NCBI RefSeq assembly: GCF_902726655.1
Contig: NZ_CACVAN010000001.1
Location: 1,364,001 to 1,428,000, forward strand
DNA: 64,000 bases
Origin: Virgibacillus ihumii
Lineage (GTDB): Bacteria > Bacillota > Bacilli > Bacillales > Amphibacillaceae
Reading direction: 5' to 3'
Part shown: positions 8,802-16,114 of the stretch, piece after piece
Layout: every line of letters begins with the position of its first letter
Numbering within the stretch: position 1 is the stretch's first letter
The notes under the pieces: generated by a model
The model's input: the letters and a program-made list of their open reading frames with translations, nothing else
Databases searched by the model: none
Told to the model about the DNA's origin: nothing
Translations under genes and position numbers: made by a program

Positions 8802-8828
8802 AAAAAACCTAGAGGCATTATCTCTAGG
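8802..8828 (-). terminator. Rho-independent terminator of the HPr gene
   Basis: On the minus strand CCTAGAG pairs with CTCTAGG and is followed by six T. Confidence 0.88.
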
Positions 8829-8837
8829 CTAATTTCT

Positions 8838-9101
8838 TTATTCTCCCAGATGCTCTTTCATGACTTCTGTTACGCCTTTGATTGCTTCTTCCTCATCACC
8901 GCCGGTTGCGGTAATTTTCACTTCAGCATCTTTTGGAATTCCAAGCGACATAACACCCATGATTGATTTCAGGTTGACGCTTTTCTCTTTATAGGAAATT
9001 TCAATTTCTGATTCAAATTGTCCCGCTTTATTCACCAGTAATGTAGCCGGGCGTGCGTGAACCCCGGTATCCGCTGTGATTTTATACGTTTGTTCCTGCA
9101 T
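8838..9101 (-). CDS. ptsH: phosphocarrier protein HPr (stand-alone gene)
   Basis: An 87-residue HPr. With the start at 9101 the EI-phosphorylated histidine is His15 (DTGVHARPAT) and the HPr kinase site is Ser46 in KSIMGVMSLGI, exactly as in canonical HPr. This supports the second ATG over the one at 9110; GGAAGG also spaces properly to it. The presence of His15 argues against Crh, which has Gln there. HPr carries phosphate in sugar uptake and acts with CcpA when Ser46 is phosphorylated. It has its own terminator, and no ptsI follows, which is unusual for the main ptsH copy. Confidence 0.9.
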   Translation of the reverse strand: MQEQTYKITADTGVHARPATLLVNKAGQFESEIEISYKEKSVNLKSIMGVMSLGIPKDAEVKITATGGDEEEAIKGVTEVMKEHLGE

Positions 9102-9299
9102 ATTATTCATCCTTCCACCTGTATGTTCATTTATGTAGATTTATAATCTGCACTAAGTTTATTATAAACAATAACTGCTTATTTGGAAACCCAAAAGTTA
9201 ATCATTCCGTTTATCTATTTTACACCACTTATTTGTTTTTAAACACGCAATGTGATACCGTTACCTTGAATAATACCGAATCTTAGGAGGTTCATGAAA

Positions 9300-10007
9300 A
9301 TGAGTGTTCATATAGGGGCTAAAAAAGGTGACATTGCCGATAAAATTCTTCTGCCGGGTGATCCTCTAAGGGCGAAATTCATCGCGGAAACATTTTTGGA
9401 AGATGTAAGCCAATACAATAAAGTACGCGGCATGTACGGATACACAGGTACATACAAAGGTGAACGCATCTCCGTCCAGGGAACCGGGATGGGTGTTCCA
9501 TCCATTTCCATTTATGTTAATGAACTGATTCAAAGTTATGATGTACAAAAATTATTGCGAGTAGGAACGTGTGGAGCTATCCAAAAAGATGTCAAAGTAC
9601 GTGACGTCATTCTTGCCCAGGGTGCTACAACTGATTCCAAAATGAATCAAATGATTTTTGACGGTATTGACTATGCACCAATTGCCGATTTTGACCTGCT
9701 GAAAAATGCCTATGACACCGGGGTTGAAAAAGGCATGAACTTACGAGTCGGCAACGTTTTCACAAGTGATACATTCTATCGTGATAATGCACAGGAAATC
9801 AATGAGCTGCTTGCCAAATATAAAGTGCTGGCAATTGAGATGGAAACAACTGCACTTTACACACTTGCCGCAAAATTTGATCGCCAGGCATTGTCCGTAC
9901 TGACCGTGTCCGATCATATCCTTACCGGTGAGGAAACAACATCAGAAGAGCGTCAAACAACATTTAACGAAATGATGGAAATTGCTCTGGATGCGGCAAT
10001 CAAATAA
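9300..10007 (+). CDS. deoD: purine nucleoside phosphorylase DeoD
   Basis: A 235-residue hexameric-type phosphorylase that splits purine (deoxy)nucleosides with phosphate to free base and (deoxy)ribose-1-phosphate. Seen: [20 protein letters not shown] at the N-terminus, [14 protein letters not shown] with the phosphate-binding Arg, [37 protein letters not shown] (purine/ribose contacts) and [15 protein letters not shown] with the catalytic Asp. The ATG at 9300 is used because TAGGAGG is 9 bases away; the ATG at 9294 is too close to it. Confidence 0.96.
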   Translation: MSVHIGAKKGDIADKILLPGDPLRAKFIAETFLEDVSQYNKVRGMYGYTGTYKGERISVQGTGMGVPSISIYVNELIQSYDVQKLLRVGTCGAIQKDVKVRDVILAQGATTDSKMNQMIFDGIDYAPIADFDLLKNAYDTGVEKGMNLRVGNVFTSDTFYRDNAQEINELLAKYKVLAIEMETTALYTLAAKFDRQALSVLTVSDHILTGEETTSEERQTTFNEMMEIALDAAIK

Positions 10008-10014
10008 TCGGACT

Positions 10015-10055
10015 GACAGGCACTTTCAAATTTTGGAAGCGCCTGTCTTTTCTTT
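10015..10055 (+). terminator. Rho-independent terminator of deoD
   Basis: GACAGGC-CTTTC pairs with GGAAG-GCCTGTC, followed by TTTTCTTTTT. It ends just before the bioY operator. Confidence 0.9.
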
Positions 10056-10057
10056 TT

Positions 10058-10111
10058 ATTGTTTACCATATTAATAATAAGTTGACAATATTCTGCTGTT
10101 CCATTTATGAT
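10058..10111 (+). promoter_or_regulatory. BirA operator and sigma-A promoter of bioY
   Basis: ATTGTTTAC (10058-10066), 14 bases, then GTTGACAAT (10081-10089) form the near-palindromic halves of a BirA biotin-repressor site with the usual 14-15 base spacer. The right half contains the -35 TTGACA (10082-10087). Eighteen bases later is the -10 TATGAT (10106-10111). Biotin-bound BirA would thus block the promoter. Confidence 0.85.
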
Positions 10112-10135
10112 TATAGATGGAAGGGAGAGAACGTC

Positions 10136-10735
10136 ATGAATGATTTAAAAGCAACTGACCTTACTTTTGGTGCAGTCTTTGTTTGCCTGATGACAGTTGG
10201 GGCTAATATCGCAGTCTGGTTTCCAATGCTGGCTATCCCCATTGGCGGCGCATCCGTCCCGATTTCACTGCAAACTTTTTTTGCCATACTTGCTGGACTG
10301 ATGCTCGGAAGGAAGCTTGGAAGCATTTCGATGATTACGTACATACTAGTTGGTGTTGCTGGTGTTCCAGTTTTTGCAAACATGTCTGCTGGACCAATGG
10401 CACTTGTTTCACCAACCGGCGGATTTATTTTCTCATTTGTATTCATTGCATTTTTTTCAGGAATGATTGCGGAAATGGGCAAGAAGCCCTCCATTCCAGT
10501 GTATACCGCTGCAGCGCTGACAGGTCTGATTTTCAATTATGGAATCGGTGTCACGTATATGTATATTGCCATGAATACGTGGCTTGAGCTGCAGGTAAGC
10601 TATCAGGCAGCATGGATTGGAATGATACCATTTCTGATTAAAGATACGGCCCTCGCTGTTCTGGCAGCTGTTTTCATGATCAACCTCGCAAAAAGGGTTC
10701 CTGCACGATGGACCTCAACAGCAAAAGCATCATGA
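10136..10735 (+). CDS. bioY: biotin transporter BioY (ECF S component)
   Basis: A 199-residue, six-helix membrane protein. The BioY pattern is clear: IPIGGASVPISLQTFFAILAG early, GLMLGRKLG, then GVAGVPVFA and the GPTGGFIFSF-type segment (here VSPTGGFIFSFVF). Helices follow to a basic C-terminus. BioY binds biotin with high affinity, alone or with the EcfAA'T module, which is not in this window. The ATG at 10136 follows AGGGAGAG. The operator directly upstream makes biotin control very likely. No biotin synthesis genes adjoin it. Confidence 0.93.
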   Translation: MNDLKATDLTFGAVFVCLMTVGANIAVWFPMLAIPIGGASVPISLQTFFAILAGLMLGRKLGSISMITYILVGVAGVPVFANMSAGPMALVSPTGGFIFSFVFIAFFSGMIAEMGKKPSIPVYTAAALTGLIFNYGIGVTYMYIAMNTWLELQVSYQAAWIGMIPFLIKDTALAVLAAVFMINLAKRVPARWTSTAKAS

Positions 10736-10767
10736 AAAAAGTGAACCAACCGATCGATAAGCAATTC

Positions 10768-10797
10768 AAAGGCATTCCGATACAGGGATGCCTTTTT
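10768..10797 (+). terminator. Rho-independent terminator of bioY
   Basis: AAAGGCAT-CC pairs with GG-ATGCCTTT and ends in TTTTT. Confidence 0.85.
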
Positions 10798-10900
10798 CGC
10801 GTGATAAACGAAGGCCATTGTGATAAAATTGCATATCATACAGCACGATAAGTATTTTAAATTTATCCATGAAAAACAACAGAAAGGATGTTCATGATTC

Positions 10901-11374
10901 ATGGAGCTCATTGCAAATTTCCCATTATTGGCAGCATTATCAGCAATTATTTTTGCCCAGGTTGTTAAAATCCCAATACGGCTTGCAGTTACAGGCGAAT
11001 TCAAACCGGGTCTCGCCTTCAGTACTGGTGGTATGCCGAGCAGTCATTCTGCGGCAGTTGCTGCATTGACAACCGGAGTTGGAATCATCGAAGGCGTTGC
11101 ATCAACTATTTTTGCCGTTGCAACGGTTTTCAGCATCATCATTATGTTTGATGCATCCGGTGTCCGCAGGCAAGCTGGTGAACAGGCTGTCGTTCTGAAC
11201 AGGCTTGTTAACGATTTTCAATACTTTGTTGATGGTGCCAAGGACTGGAATCAAAAAGAGGAATATCAAAAACGCAAAGAGTTGAAGGAACTGCTGGGCC
11301 ACCAGCCGATCGAAGTGTTTTTCGGGGGTCTGTCAGGAATCACCATCGCCTTTTTGCTTTATCAGCTATACTAA
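10901..11374 (+). CDS. yuiD: divergent PAP2-family membrane protein YuiD
   Basis: A 157-residue protein with about four transmembrane helices. The PAP2-related motif appears as STGGMPSSHSAAVAALT (residues ~43-59), then MFDASGVRRQAGEQA and HQPIEVFFGGLSGI. The SSHS and GxRxxAG elements match the divergent PAP2 (DUF212) family, of which YuiD is a member. Substrate and reaction are unproven; lipid phosphate phosphatase activity is suggested by the family. AGAAAGGATG precedes the ATG at some distance. It converges on yuiC. Confidence 0.88.
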   Translation: MELIANFPLLAALSAIIFAQVVKIPIRLAVTGEFKPGLAFSTGGMPSSHSAAVAALTTGVGIIEGVASTIFAVATVFSIIIMFDASGVRRQAGEQAVVLNRLVNDFQYFVDGAKDWNQKEEYQKRKELKELLGHQPIEVFFGGLSGITIAFLLYQLY

Positions 11375-11410
11375 AAACAGGCGTCCCATAAATTCTGGAA
11401 CGCCTGTTTT
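11374..11410. terminator. bidirectional terminator between yuiD and yuiC
   Basis: AAAACAGGCGT-CC pairs with GG-ACGCCTGTTTT. It overlaps the last base of the yuiD stop codon and has T-runs on both strands. Confidence 0.88.
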
Positions 11411-11412
11411 GA

Positions 11413-12093
11413 TCAGCTCTTATTTATTTGGTTGCGAAATACCTGCAATGCATGGTTTTCATTCATTTTTTTCAGTTCTTCAGCCGTTAAAGAACCATCA
11501 CCACGTTCGATGATATATACTTCAACCTTTTTCTTGCCCCATTGCGAATAAACATCTTCCACCGTTTCATAATACAAATCAATTTCATTCCCATTAATCG
11601 CTCCGCCTTTATCGGCGACTACACCATAACCGTAGCCCGGAATAAACATAACCGTTCCAATCGGATACACATCCAGATCCGCTGCAATAGTAGAGTACAA
11701 GTCTCTTTTGACCTTAATACCGGAATAAGTAATCCCATATAATGGATGCTCCGATGTTTTTCCGGTTGATTCATAACCTGCCGTGTAACCGGTAGCAATC
11801 ACCGTATTACTTGGATATTGCTTATAATCCACAGCGTCAGCCAAAGTTTGCGGACCTTCAACCCGTTCGCTTGAGATATACCTTTTATCCGGCTGTACAA
11901 CATTAAGTTCTTTCTTTTTCACCGCAGTATGCCTTTGATCCTTTGAATGATTATCGGCCACCACATTATCGTTCACGATCCGGGCATAAGCATCGGTAAA
12001 CAATCCATTTGAAAGGGCTGATCCTGCCGTCCATATTACCGCAAGAGACAACAGAAAAATCCCGGCATTTCGAATAAATTTTAGATTTTTCAA
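11413..12093 (-). CDS. yuiC: secreted 3D-domain protein YuiC
   Basis: About 226 residues. An N-terminal hydrophobic segment ([20 protein letters not shown]) acts as signal or anchor. A variable linker is followed by a C-terminal 3D domain: [54 protein letters not shown] and GNEIDLYY, carrying the three conserved aspartates. 3D domains are MltA-like, and YuiC is reported as a muralytic (Sps-type) enzyme acting on peptidoglycan. I prefer the TTG at 12093, with GAGGTG six bases upstream; an ATG at 12114 without a good ribosome binding site would add seven residues. Confidence 0.85.
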   Translation of the reverse strand: MKNLKFIRNAGIFLLSLAVIWTAGSALSNGLFTDAYARIVNDNVVADNHSKDQRHTAVKKKELNVVQPDKRYISSERVEGPQTLADAVDYKQYPSNTVIATGYTAGYESTGKTSEHPLYGITYSGIKVKRDLYSTIAADLDVYPIGTVMFIPGYGYGVVADKGGAINGNEIDLYYETVEDVYSQWGKKKVEVYIIERGDGSLTAEELKKMNENHALQVFRNQINKS

Positions 12094-12157
12094 TGATAAC
12101 ACCTCACTCTGCATGTCATCATTTCCAATCTATTAACTTTTTATTCATGCAATCGGA

Positions 12158-12469
12158 TTAAAACATTTGATAGCCGCTCTTACGAAGGAATCTTATAACA
12201 AATCCGGAAACAATGGTACCGATAAATCCGGCGCCAAGAATCGTAATATCAACAACCGTGATATTTATTAACCGGGCAAACGCTTCTGAAAACGCACTGC
12301 CGGGATTTTTAAAATATTCCACCGTTGAAAAGTCATCCACAATCATCAGAATAATTATCGGATAAATGAATGCCATCAGCCATGTGCGCCGCAGCAGCAT
12401 ATTTAAAATAAATGCGAGTCCAAAAAATATAACAAAAAACAATAATATCGAAACAACTAATTGAATCAA
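12158..12469 (-). CDS. yuiB: membrane protein YuiB
   Basis: A 103-residue protein with three predicted helices: residues 1-28, 33-53 and a C-terminal one near 78-96 (TILGAGFIGTIVSGF). It ends in FLRKSGYQMF. It matches YuiB in size, hydrophobic pattern and neighbours (yuiC, yuiD, yumC). Function is unknown. The start is TTG at 12469, eight bases after AAGGGAG; the ORF can be extended upstream to 12499 only through sequence containing that ribosome binding site. Confidence 0.8.
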   Translation of the reverse strand: MIQLVVSILLFFVIFFGLAFILNMLLRRTWLMAFIYPIIILMIVDDFSTVEYFKNPGSAFSEAFARLINITVVDITILGAGFIGTIVSGFVIRFLRKSGYQMF

Positions 12470-12690
12470 CGCTGTGTCTCCCTTCACACTTACATACAAA
12501 GTCCATTTTATATGAAAAAAACACGGGCAACAAGTCCAGCTTCTACCCCTCTTTTCAACAATTTTGCGACAAATAATCAGTATATGTTTTTGTAAAACAT
12601 AATGCTGTGTTCATTAATACACAGATGCCAGTTGTTTGTGATACGATAGGAATGGTGTTTCAATCGACAACAATAAATGGGGGAATTTCC

Positions 12691-13674
12691 ATGTCAGATA
12701 AAATATATGACGTAACAATTATTGGCGCCGGCCCCACTGGCTTATTCACAGCTTTCTATGGCGGAATGCGCCAGGCAAGCGTTAAAATAATTGAAAGTTT
12801 ACCGCACACTGGCGGGCAGCTGACTGCCCTGTACCCAGAGAAAGATATATATGATATTGCAGGATTTCCAAAGGTTGGTGCACAAGAGCTGGTGGACAAC
12901 CTGGAAGAACAGGCAAGTCTGTTCGATCCGACAATCGTCCTTGAACAATCCATTCAAAAAATTGAACGGTTGGAAGATGACACATTTAAGCTCATTTCAG
13001 ATAAAGAGGTTCATTATTCAAAAACAATCATTATCACCGCCGGAAATGGCGCATTCCAGCCACGTCGGTTAAATGTAGGTGAATGTGACAAGTTTGAAGG
13101 TGTTAATCTCCATTATCATGTGAAGGATATGAATCAATACAAAGACCAGAACGTCATGCTGCTTGGTGGAGGGGACTCCGCAGTGGATTGGGCGTTGATG
13201 CTTGAACCAATTGCGAAAAAGGTCAACCTTGTCCATCGTCGTGATAAATTCAGAGCCCACGAACACAGCGTCGAAAAGCTTATGGCATCAAATGTTGATA
13301 TTTTAACTCCATTCGTTCCAAAAGAAATCAGCGGAACAGATAAAATTGAAACTGTAACACTTGAGGAAGTTAAGGGCGATAAAAAAATTTCGGTAGATGT
13401 TGATTCCGTGCTCTGCAACTACGGATTTGTGTCCACCCTGGGACCTATTAAAGACTGGGGTCTGGAAATCGAAAAGAACAGCATTGTCGTCAACTCACGC
13501 ATGGAAACAAACATCCCGGGCATCTATGCAGCCGGCGATATTACCACCTATCCCGGCAAAGTCAAACTCATTGCCACCGGATTCGGAGAAGGACCAACTG
13601 CTATTAATAATGCTAAACAATACATCGATCCGAAAGCCCGCATCCAGCCAAAGCATTCAACTGCAATGTTTTAA
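12691..13674 (+). CDS. yumC: ferredoxin/flavodoxin-NADP+ reductase YumC
   Basis: A 327-residue thioredoxin-reductase-like flavoprotein without the redox CxxC. The FAD-binding start is [18 protein letters not shown], with [17 protein letters not shown] next. The NADPH domain is [16 protein letters not shown], and the closing FAD motif is [14 protein letters not shown]. YumC moves electrons between NADPH and ferredoxin or flavodoxin in B. subtilis. The ATG at 12691 follows a GGGGGA ribosome binding site; in-frame starts further upstream lack one. A terminator follows directly. Confidence 0.94.
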   Translation: MSDKIYDVTIIGAGPTGLFTAFYGGMRQASVKIIESLPHTGGQLTALYPEKDIYDIAGFPKVGAQELVDNLEEQASLFDPTIVLEQSIQKIERLEDDTFKLISDKEVHYSKTIIITAGNGAFQPRRLNVGECDKFEGVNLHYHVKDMNQYKDQNVMLLGGGDSAVDWALMLEPIAKKVNLVHRRDKFRAHEHSVEKLMASNVDILTPFVPKEISGTDKIETVTLEEVKGDKKISVDVDSVLCNYGFVSTLGPIKDWGLEIEKNSIVVNSRMETNIPGIYAAGDITTYPGKVKLIATGFGEGPTAINNAKQYIDPKARIQPKHSTAMF

Positions 13675-13678
13675 TTAG

Positions 13679-13714
13679 AAAACCCGAACGCTATTTCCAG
13701 TGTTCGGGTTTTTT
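13679..13714 (+). terminator. Rho-independent terminator of yumC
   Basis: AAAACCCGAAC pairs with GTTCGGGTTTT, followed by further T. The tandem repeat array begins seven bases beyond. Confidence 0.9.
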
Positions 13715-13720
13715 CTATCG

Positions 13721-13980
13721 TATGATTGATGTTTTCCTCATACAGTTGATGTTTCGCTCGTATGGTCGATGTTTTCCCCGTACGGTCGATGTTTCGCTCG
13801 TATGGTTGATGTTTTCCCCGTACGGTTGATGTTTCGCTCGTACGGTCGATGTTTTTCTCATACGGTTGATGTTTCGCTCGTACGGTTGATGTTTCGCTCG
13901 TACGGTTGATGTTTCCTCCGTACGGTTGATGTTTCCTCCGTACGGTTGATGTTCCGCTCGTAAAGTTAATGTTCAAGACT
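13721..13980. repeat. 20-bp tandem repeat array, 12 units plus one decayed
   Basis: From 13721 to 13960 there are 12 consecutive 20-bp units with consensus TACGGTTGATGTTTCGCTCG; 13961-13980 is a decayed thirteenth. Units differ mainly in the last six bases (TCGCTCG, TTCCCCG, TCCTCCG, TTCCTCA classes) and at positions 3-7. A 112-codon ORF across the array on the minus strand is a by-product: 20 is not a multiple of 3, so its peptide repeats every 20 residues. It has no gene-like start and I do not call it. The array fills most of the gap between yumC and yutM. Confidence 0.95.
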
Positions 13981-14011
13981 TTACAATCAACAGCAAGGAC
14001 CCGTTTCACAC

Positions 14012-14035
14012 AAAAAGAGCGCCGCTAAAGCGCTC
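14012..14035 (-). terminator. Rho-independent terminator of yutM
   Basis: On the minus strand GAGCGC-rich arms pair (14017-14022 with 14030-14035) and are followed by TTTTTG. Confidence 0.8.
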
Positions 14036-14051
14036 CACTTCCACAAATCAT

Positions 14052-14408
14052 TTAGCAATTTTCCGGCGTGCCCTCACGATTCTTCGCTTTAAACGAAGAG
14101 CCGCAGCCGCAAGAAACAATTGCGTTCGGATTCTCAATTGCAAACCCGCCGCCCATCATGTTTTGTTTATAATCAATTGTTGTACCTTCTATAATCGGTT
14201 CATCCTGATTGAAAATTACAACCGGGATTCCGTTGATATCATACATATTATCCAAATCATCATTCACGTCGTGTTCAAATCCGAGTGAGTACGAAAGCCC
14301 GCTGCAGCCACCACCTTTAATACCGAAACGCAGACGAACACCTTCTTCTTCACCTTGCATCATTTCTTTCACCTGATCAGCTGCTTTATCCGTAATGGTA
14401 ATAACCAT
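14052..14408 (-). CDS. yutM: A-type iron-sulfur carrier YutM (ErpA/SufA-like)
   Basis: A 118-residue HesB/IscA-family protein. The three cluster-binding cysteines are present: one in IKGGGCSGLSYSLGF and the pair in IVSCGCGSSF near the C-terminus. The intervening VVIFNQDEPIIEGTTIDY is typical. A-type carriers pass Fe-S clusters from the Suf scaffold to target enzymes. The ATG at 14408 follows GGAGGG; the longer in-frame start at 14489 reaches into the dapF end and lacks a ribosome binding site. Downstream of dapF on the same strand. Confidence 0.92.
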   Translation of the reverse strand: MVITITDKAADQVKEMMQGEEEGVRLRFGIKGGGCSGLSYSLGFEHDVNDDLDNMYDINGIPVVIFNQDEPIIEGTTIDYKQNMMGGGFAIENPNAIVSCGCGSSFKAKNREGTPENC

Positions 14409-14489
14409 TTTTACCCTCCTCTGTATTTTGACGGTTTTATACGAATCGTTACTATAAGTATACAAACGATGTACGAAACGTTCAAGCAA

Positions 14490-15347
14490 TCAATCCCGGA
14501 AAAAATAAACGCCTTCCGTAATGATTTCCGCCCCGCCGGTCATCCAGACCACTCCATTTAAATCCCAATTAACAACCAAATCACCACCGCTCAAGTGGAC
14601 GGTGACCTCTTTTCCTCGCTCGGACTTTCCATTAAGAACGGCAGCGACAACAGACGCACATGCTCCGGTTCCACATGCCTGGGTAATTCCTGAACCACGC
14701 TCCCAGACACGGAAATTCAGTTCATCGGATGAAACCACTTCAACAAATTCAACGTTTACCTGGTCTGGAAACCGCAAATCGTCCGTTATAACCGGCCCCA
14801 ATTCATGAAGTGGAGCATCTTCAATACGATCCACAAAAAAAATCGCATGCGGATTTCCCATTGAAACCGCGGTAACCTTCAATTCTTTACCATCAGTTAC
14901 AAAAGGTTCAGCAACAACTTTATCCTCATCTGTACCCATCATTGGAATGAGGGACCGCTGCAAAATCGGTTCACCCATGTTAATTGTTATGTCATTAACA
15001 ATACCATCCGCGGATGGGACCACCGCTTCGACTACATTGGCTTTCGTTTGAATTTTAAAATCCTCTGTTTCTACAATCCCTTTTTCAACAACATACTTTG
15101 CGACGCAGCGTAGTCCGTTTCCACAGTTCATACCTTCAGAGCCATCTTTATTAAAAATCCGCATCCCAACATCCGCAACATCGCTTGGATGAATCACAAT
15201 CATGCCATCTGATCCGATACCTGTATTGACATCCGATACCCGGCGCGCCACCTCAGGAAAAAAACGCTCATCCAAATCAAAATGAAATAAATCAATATAA
15301 ATATAATTATTGCCAAGTCCATGCATTTTTGTATAAGGTATCTTCAT
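14490..15347 (-). CDS. dapF: diaminopimelate epimerase
   Basis: A 285-residue epimerase converting LL- to meso-diaminopimelate for lysine and cell-wall synthesis. The two catalytic cysteines are Cys75 in [11 protein letters not shown] and Cys225 in [10 protein letters not shown]. The N-terminal [13 protein letters not shown] and [10 protein letters not shown] are also typical. It lies between yuzD and yutM on the minus strand, as in the B. subtilis yut region. The gap to yuzD is 17 bases, so the two are probably cotranscribed. Confidence 0.96.
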   Translation of the reverse strand: MKIPYTKMHGLGNNYIYIDLFHFDLDERFFPEVARRVSDVNTGIGSDGMIVIHPSDVADVGMRIFNKDGSEGMNCGNGLRCVAKYVVEKGIVETEDFKIQTKANVVEAVVPSADGIVNDITINMGEPILQRSLIPMMGTDEDKVVAEPFVTDGKELKVTAVSMGNPHAIFFVDRIEDAPLHELGPVITDDLRFPDQVNVEFVEVVSSDELNFRVWERGSGITQACGTGACASVVAAVLNGKSERGKEVTVHLSGGDLVVNWDLNGVVWMTGGAEIITEGVYFFRD

Positions 15348-15364
15348 TTTAAAACCCCGTTCCG

Positions 15365-15691
15365 TTATGATTGCAATTCGATTCCATGCTTATCCAACTC
15401 TTTATAAATGGGCTTAAGCCGTGGAATACCCTCAGCAACCAATTCATCATTTACAAAGACAATCGGATAGAATAAATCCTCTTCAAAAATTCGTTCTGCA
15501 AAATCCTGATGTTTTTCAATTTCAGGCGGATTATCAATATCGATATACTCATACGTAATATCATCGGCAACATACTTCCTGCCAATTGCTGCCTGCAACC
15601 ATTCATACGTATCCTTTGATCCAGGGGCACCAACACAACTCGCACAAATCTGTTCCGCCCCGTAAACGGTAATCTGCAAATTTTTTCCCAT
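15365..15691 (-). CDS. yuzD: YuzD (DUF1462) thioredoxin-like protein
   Basis: A 108-residue protein matching Yuz[67 protein letters not shown]. The CASC element after the first strand is a thioredoxin-type dithiol position. The biochemical function is not established. It is divergent from nfu across 150 bases, an arrangement kept in Bacillaceae, which suggests a link to Fe-S or redox chemistry. Confidence 0.88.
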   Translation of the reverse strand: MGKNLQITVYGAEQICASCVGAPGSKDTYEWLQAAIGRKYVADDITYEYIDIDNPPEIEKHQDFAERIFEEDLFYPIVFVNDELVAEGIPRLKPIYKELDKHGIELQS

Positions 15692-15841
15692 ATTGACCCC
15701 TCACCTTCATAGTTACTTTTATTTTACAAAATATTGATTTAAAGATAAAATAAAAGAAGCTATAATCAGTGAAATAAAATTCTGGATAGATTTTTTCGCC
15801 AATTCGGTTTATAATGATAATCAGAAAGGAGAAGATGGATA

Positions 15842-16066
15842 ATGCAAGAGCAAGTACAGGAAGTGTTAAGCAAATTACGCCCATTTTTACTGCGCGACGG
15901 TGGAGATGTGGAGTTAATTGATGTTGATGATGATGGCATTGTACTTCTTCGTCTCATGGGTGCGTGTGGCAACTGCCCAAGTTCCACGATTACTTTGAAA
16001 GCTGGGATTGAGCGTGCATTAATGGCTGAAGTTCCCGGTGTAACAGAAATCGAACAGGTATTTTAA
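15842..16066 (+). CDS. yutI: NifU-like Fe-S scaffold/carrier (Nfu, YutI)
   Basis: A 74-residue Nfu domain: [20 protein letters not shown], then [18 protein letters not shown] with the CxxC that holds a 4Fe-4S cluster, and [11 protein letters not shown]. It is shorter than B. subtilis YutI but contains the full domain. AGAAAGGAG lies upstream. Nfu proteins deliver clusters to targets such as aconitase. A strong terminator follows, and the group II intron is inserted right behind it. Confidence 0.93.
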   Translation: MQEQVQEVLSKLRPFLLRDGGDVELIDVDDDGIVLLRLMGACGNCPSSTITLKAGIERALMAEVPGVTEIEQVF

Positions 16067-16081
16067 AAAAATATATACATG

Positions 16082-16113
16082 AAAGCAGACACCCCATCGT
16101 GTCTGCTTTTTTT
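16082..16113 (+). terminator. Rho-independent terminator of nfu; group II intron target
   Basis: AAAGCAGACAC pairs perfectly with GTGTCTGCTTT and is followed by a T-run that ends at 16113. The intron begins at 16115, one base beyond the T-run. Confidence 0.93.
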
Positions 16114-16114
16114 A

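Noticed and set aside
13721..13980. CRISPR array
   Set aside because: Units are contiguous 20-bp tandem repeats with no spacers, and no cas genes are nearby.
13671..14009. 112-codon minus-strand ORF across the 20-bp repeat array
   Set aside because: It is a by-product of a repeat whose period is not a multiple of 3. It overlaps the yumC terminator, has no ribosome binding site, and its peptide is purely the translated repeat.
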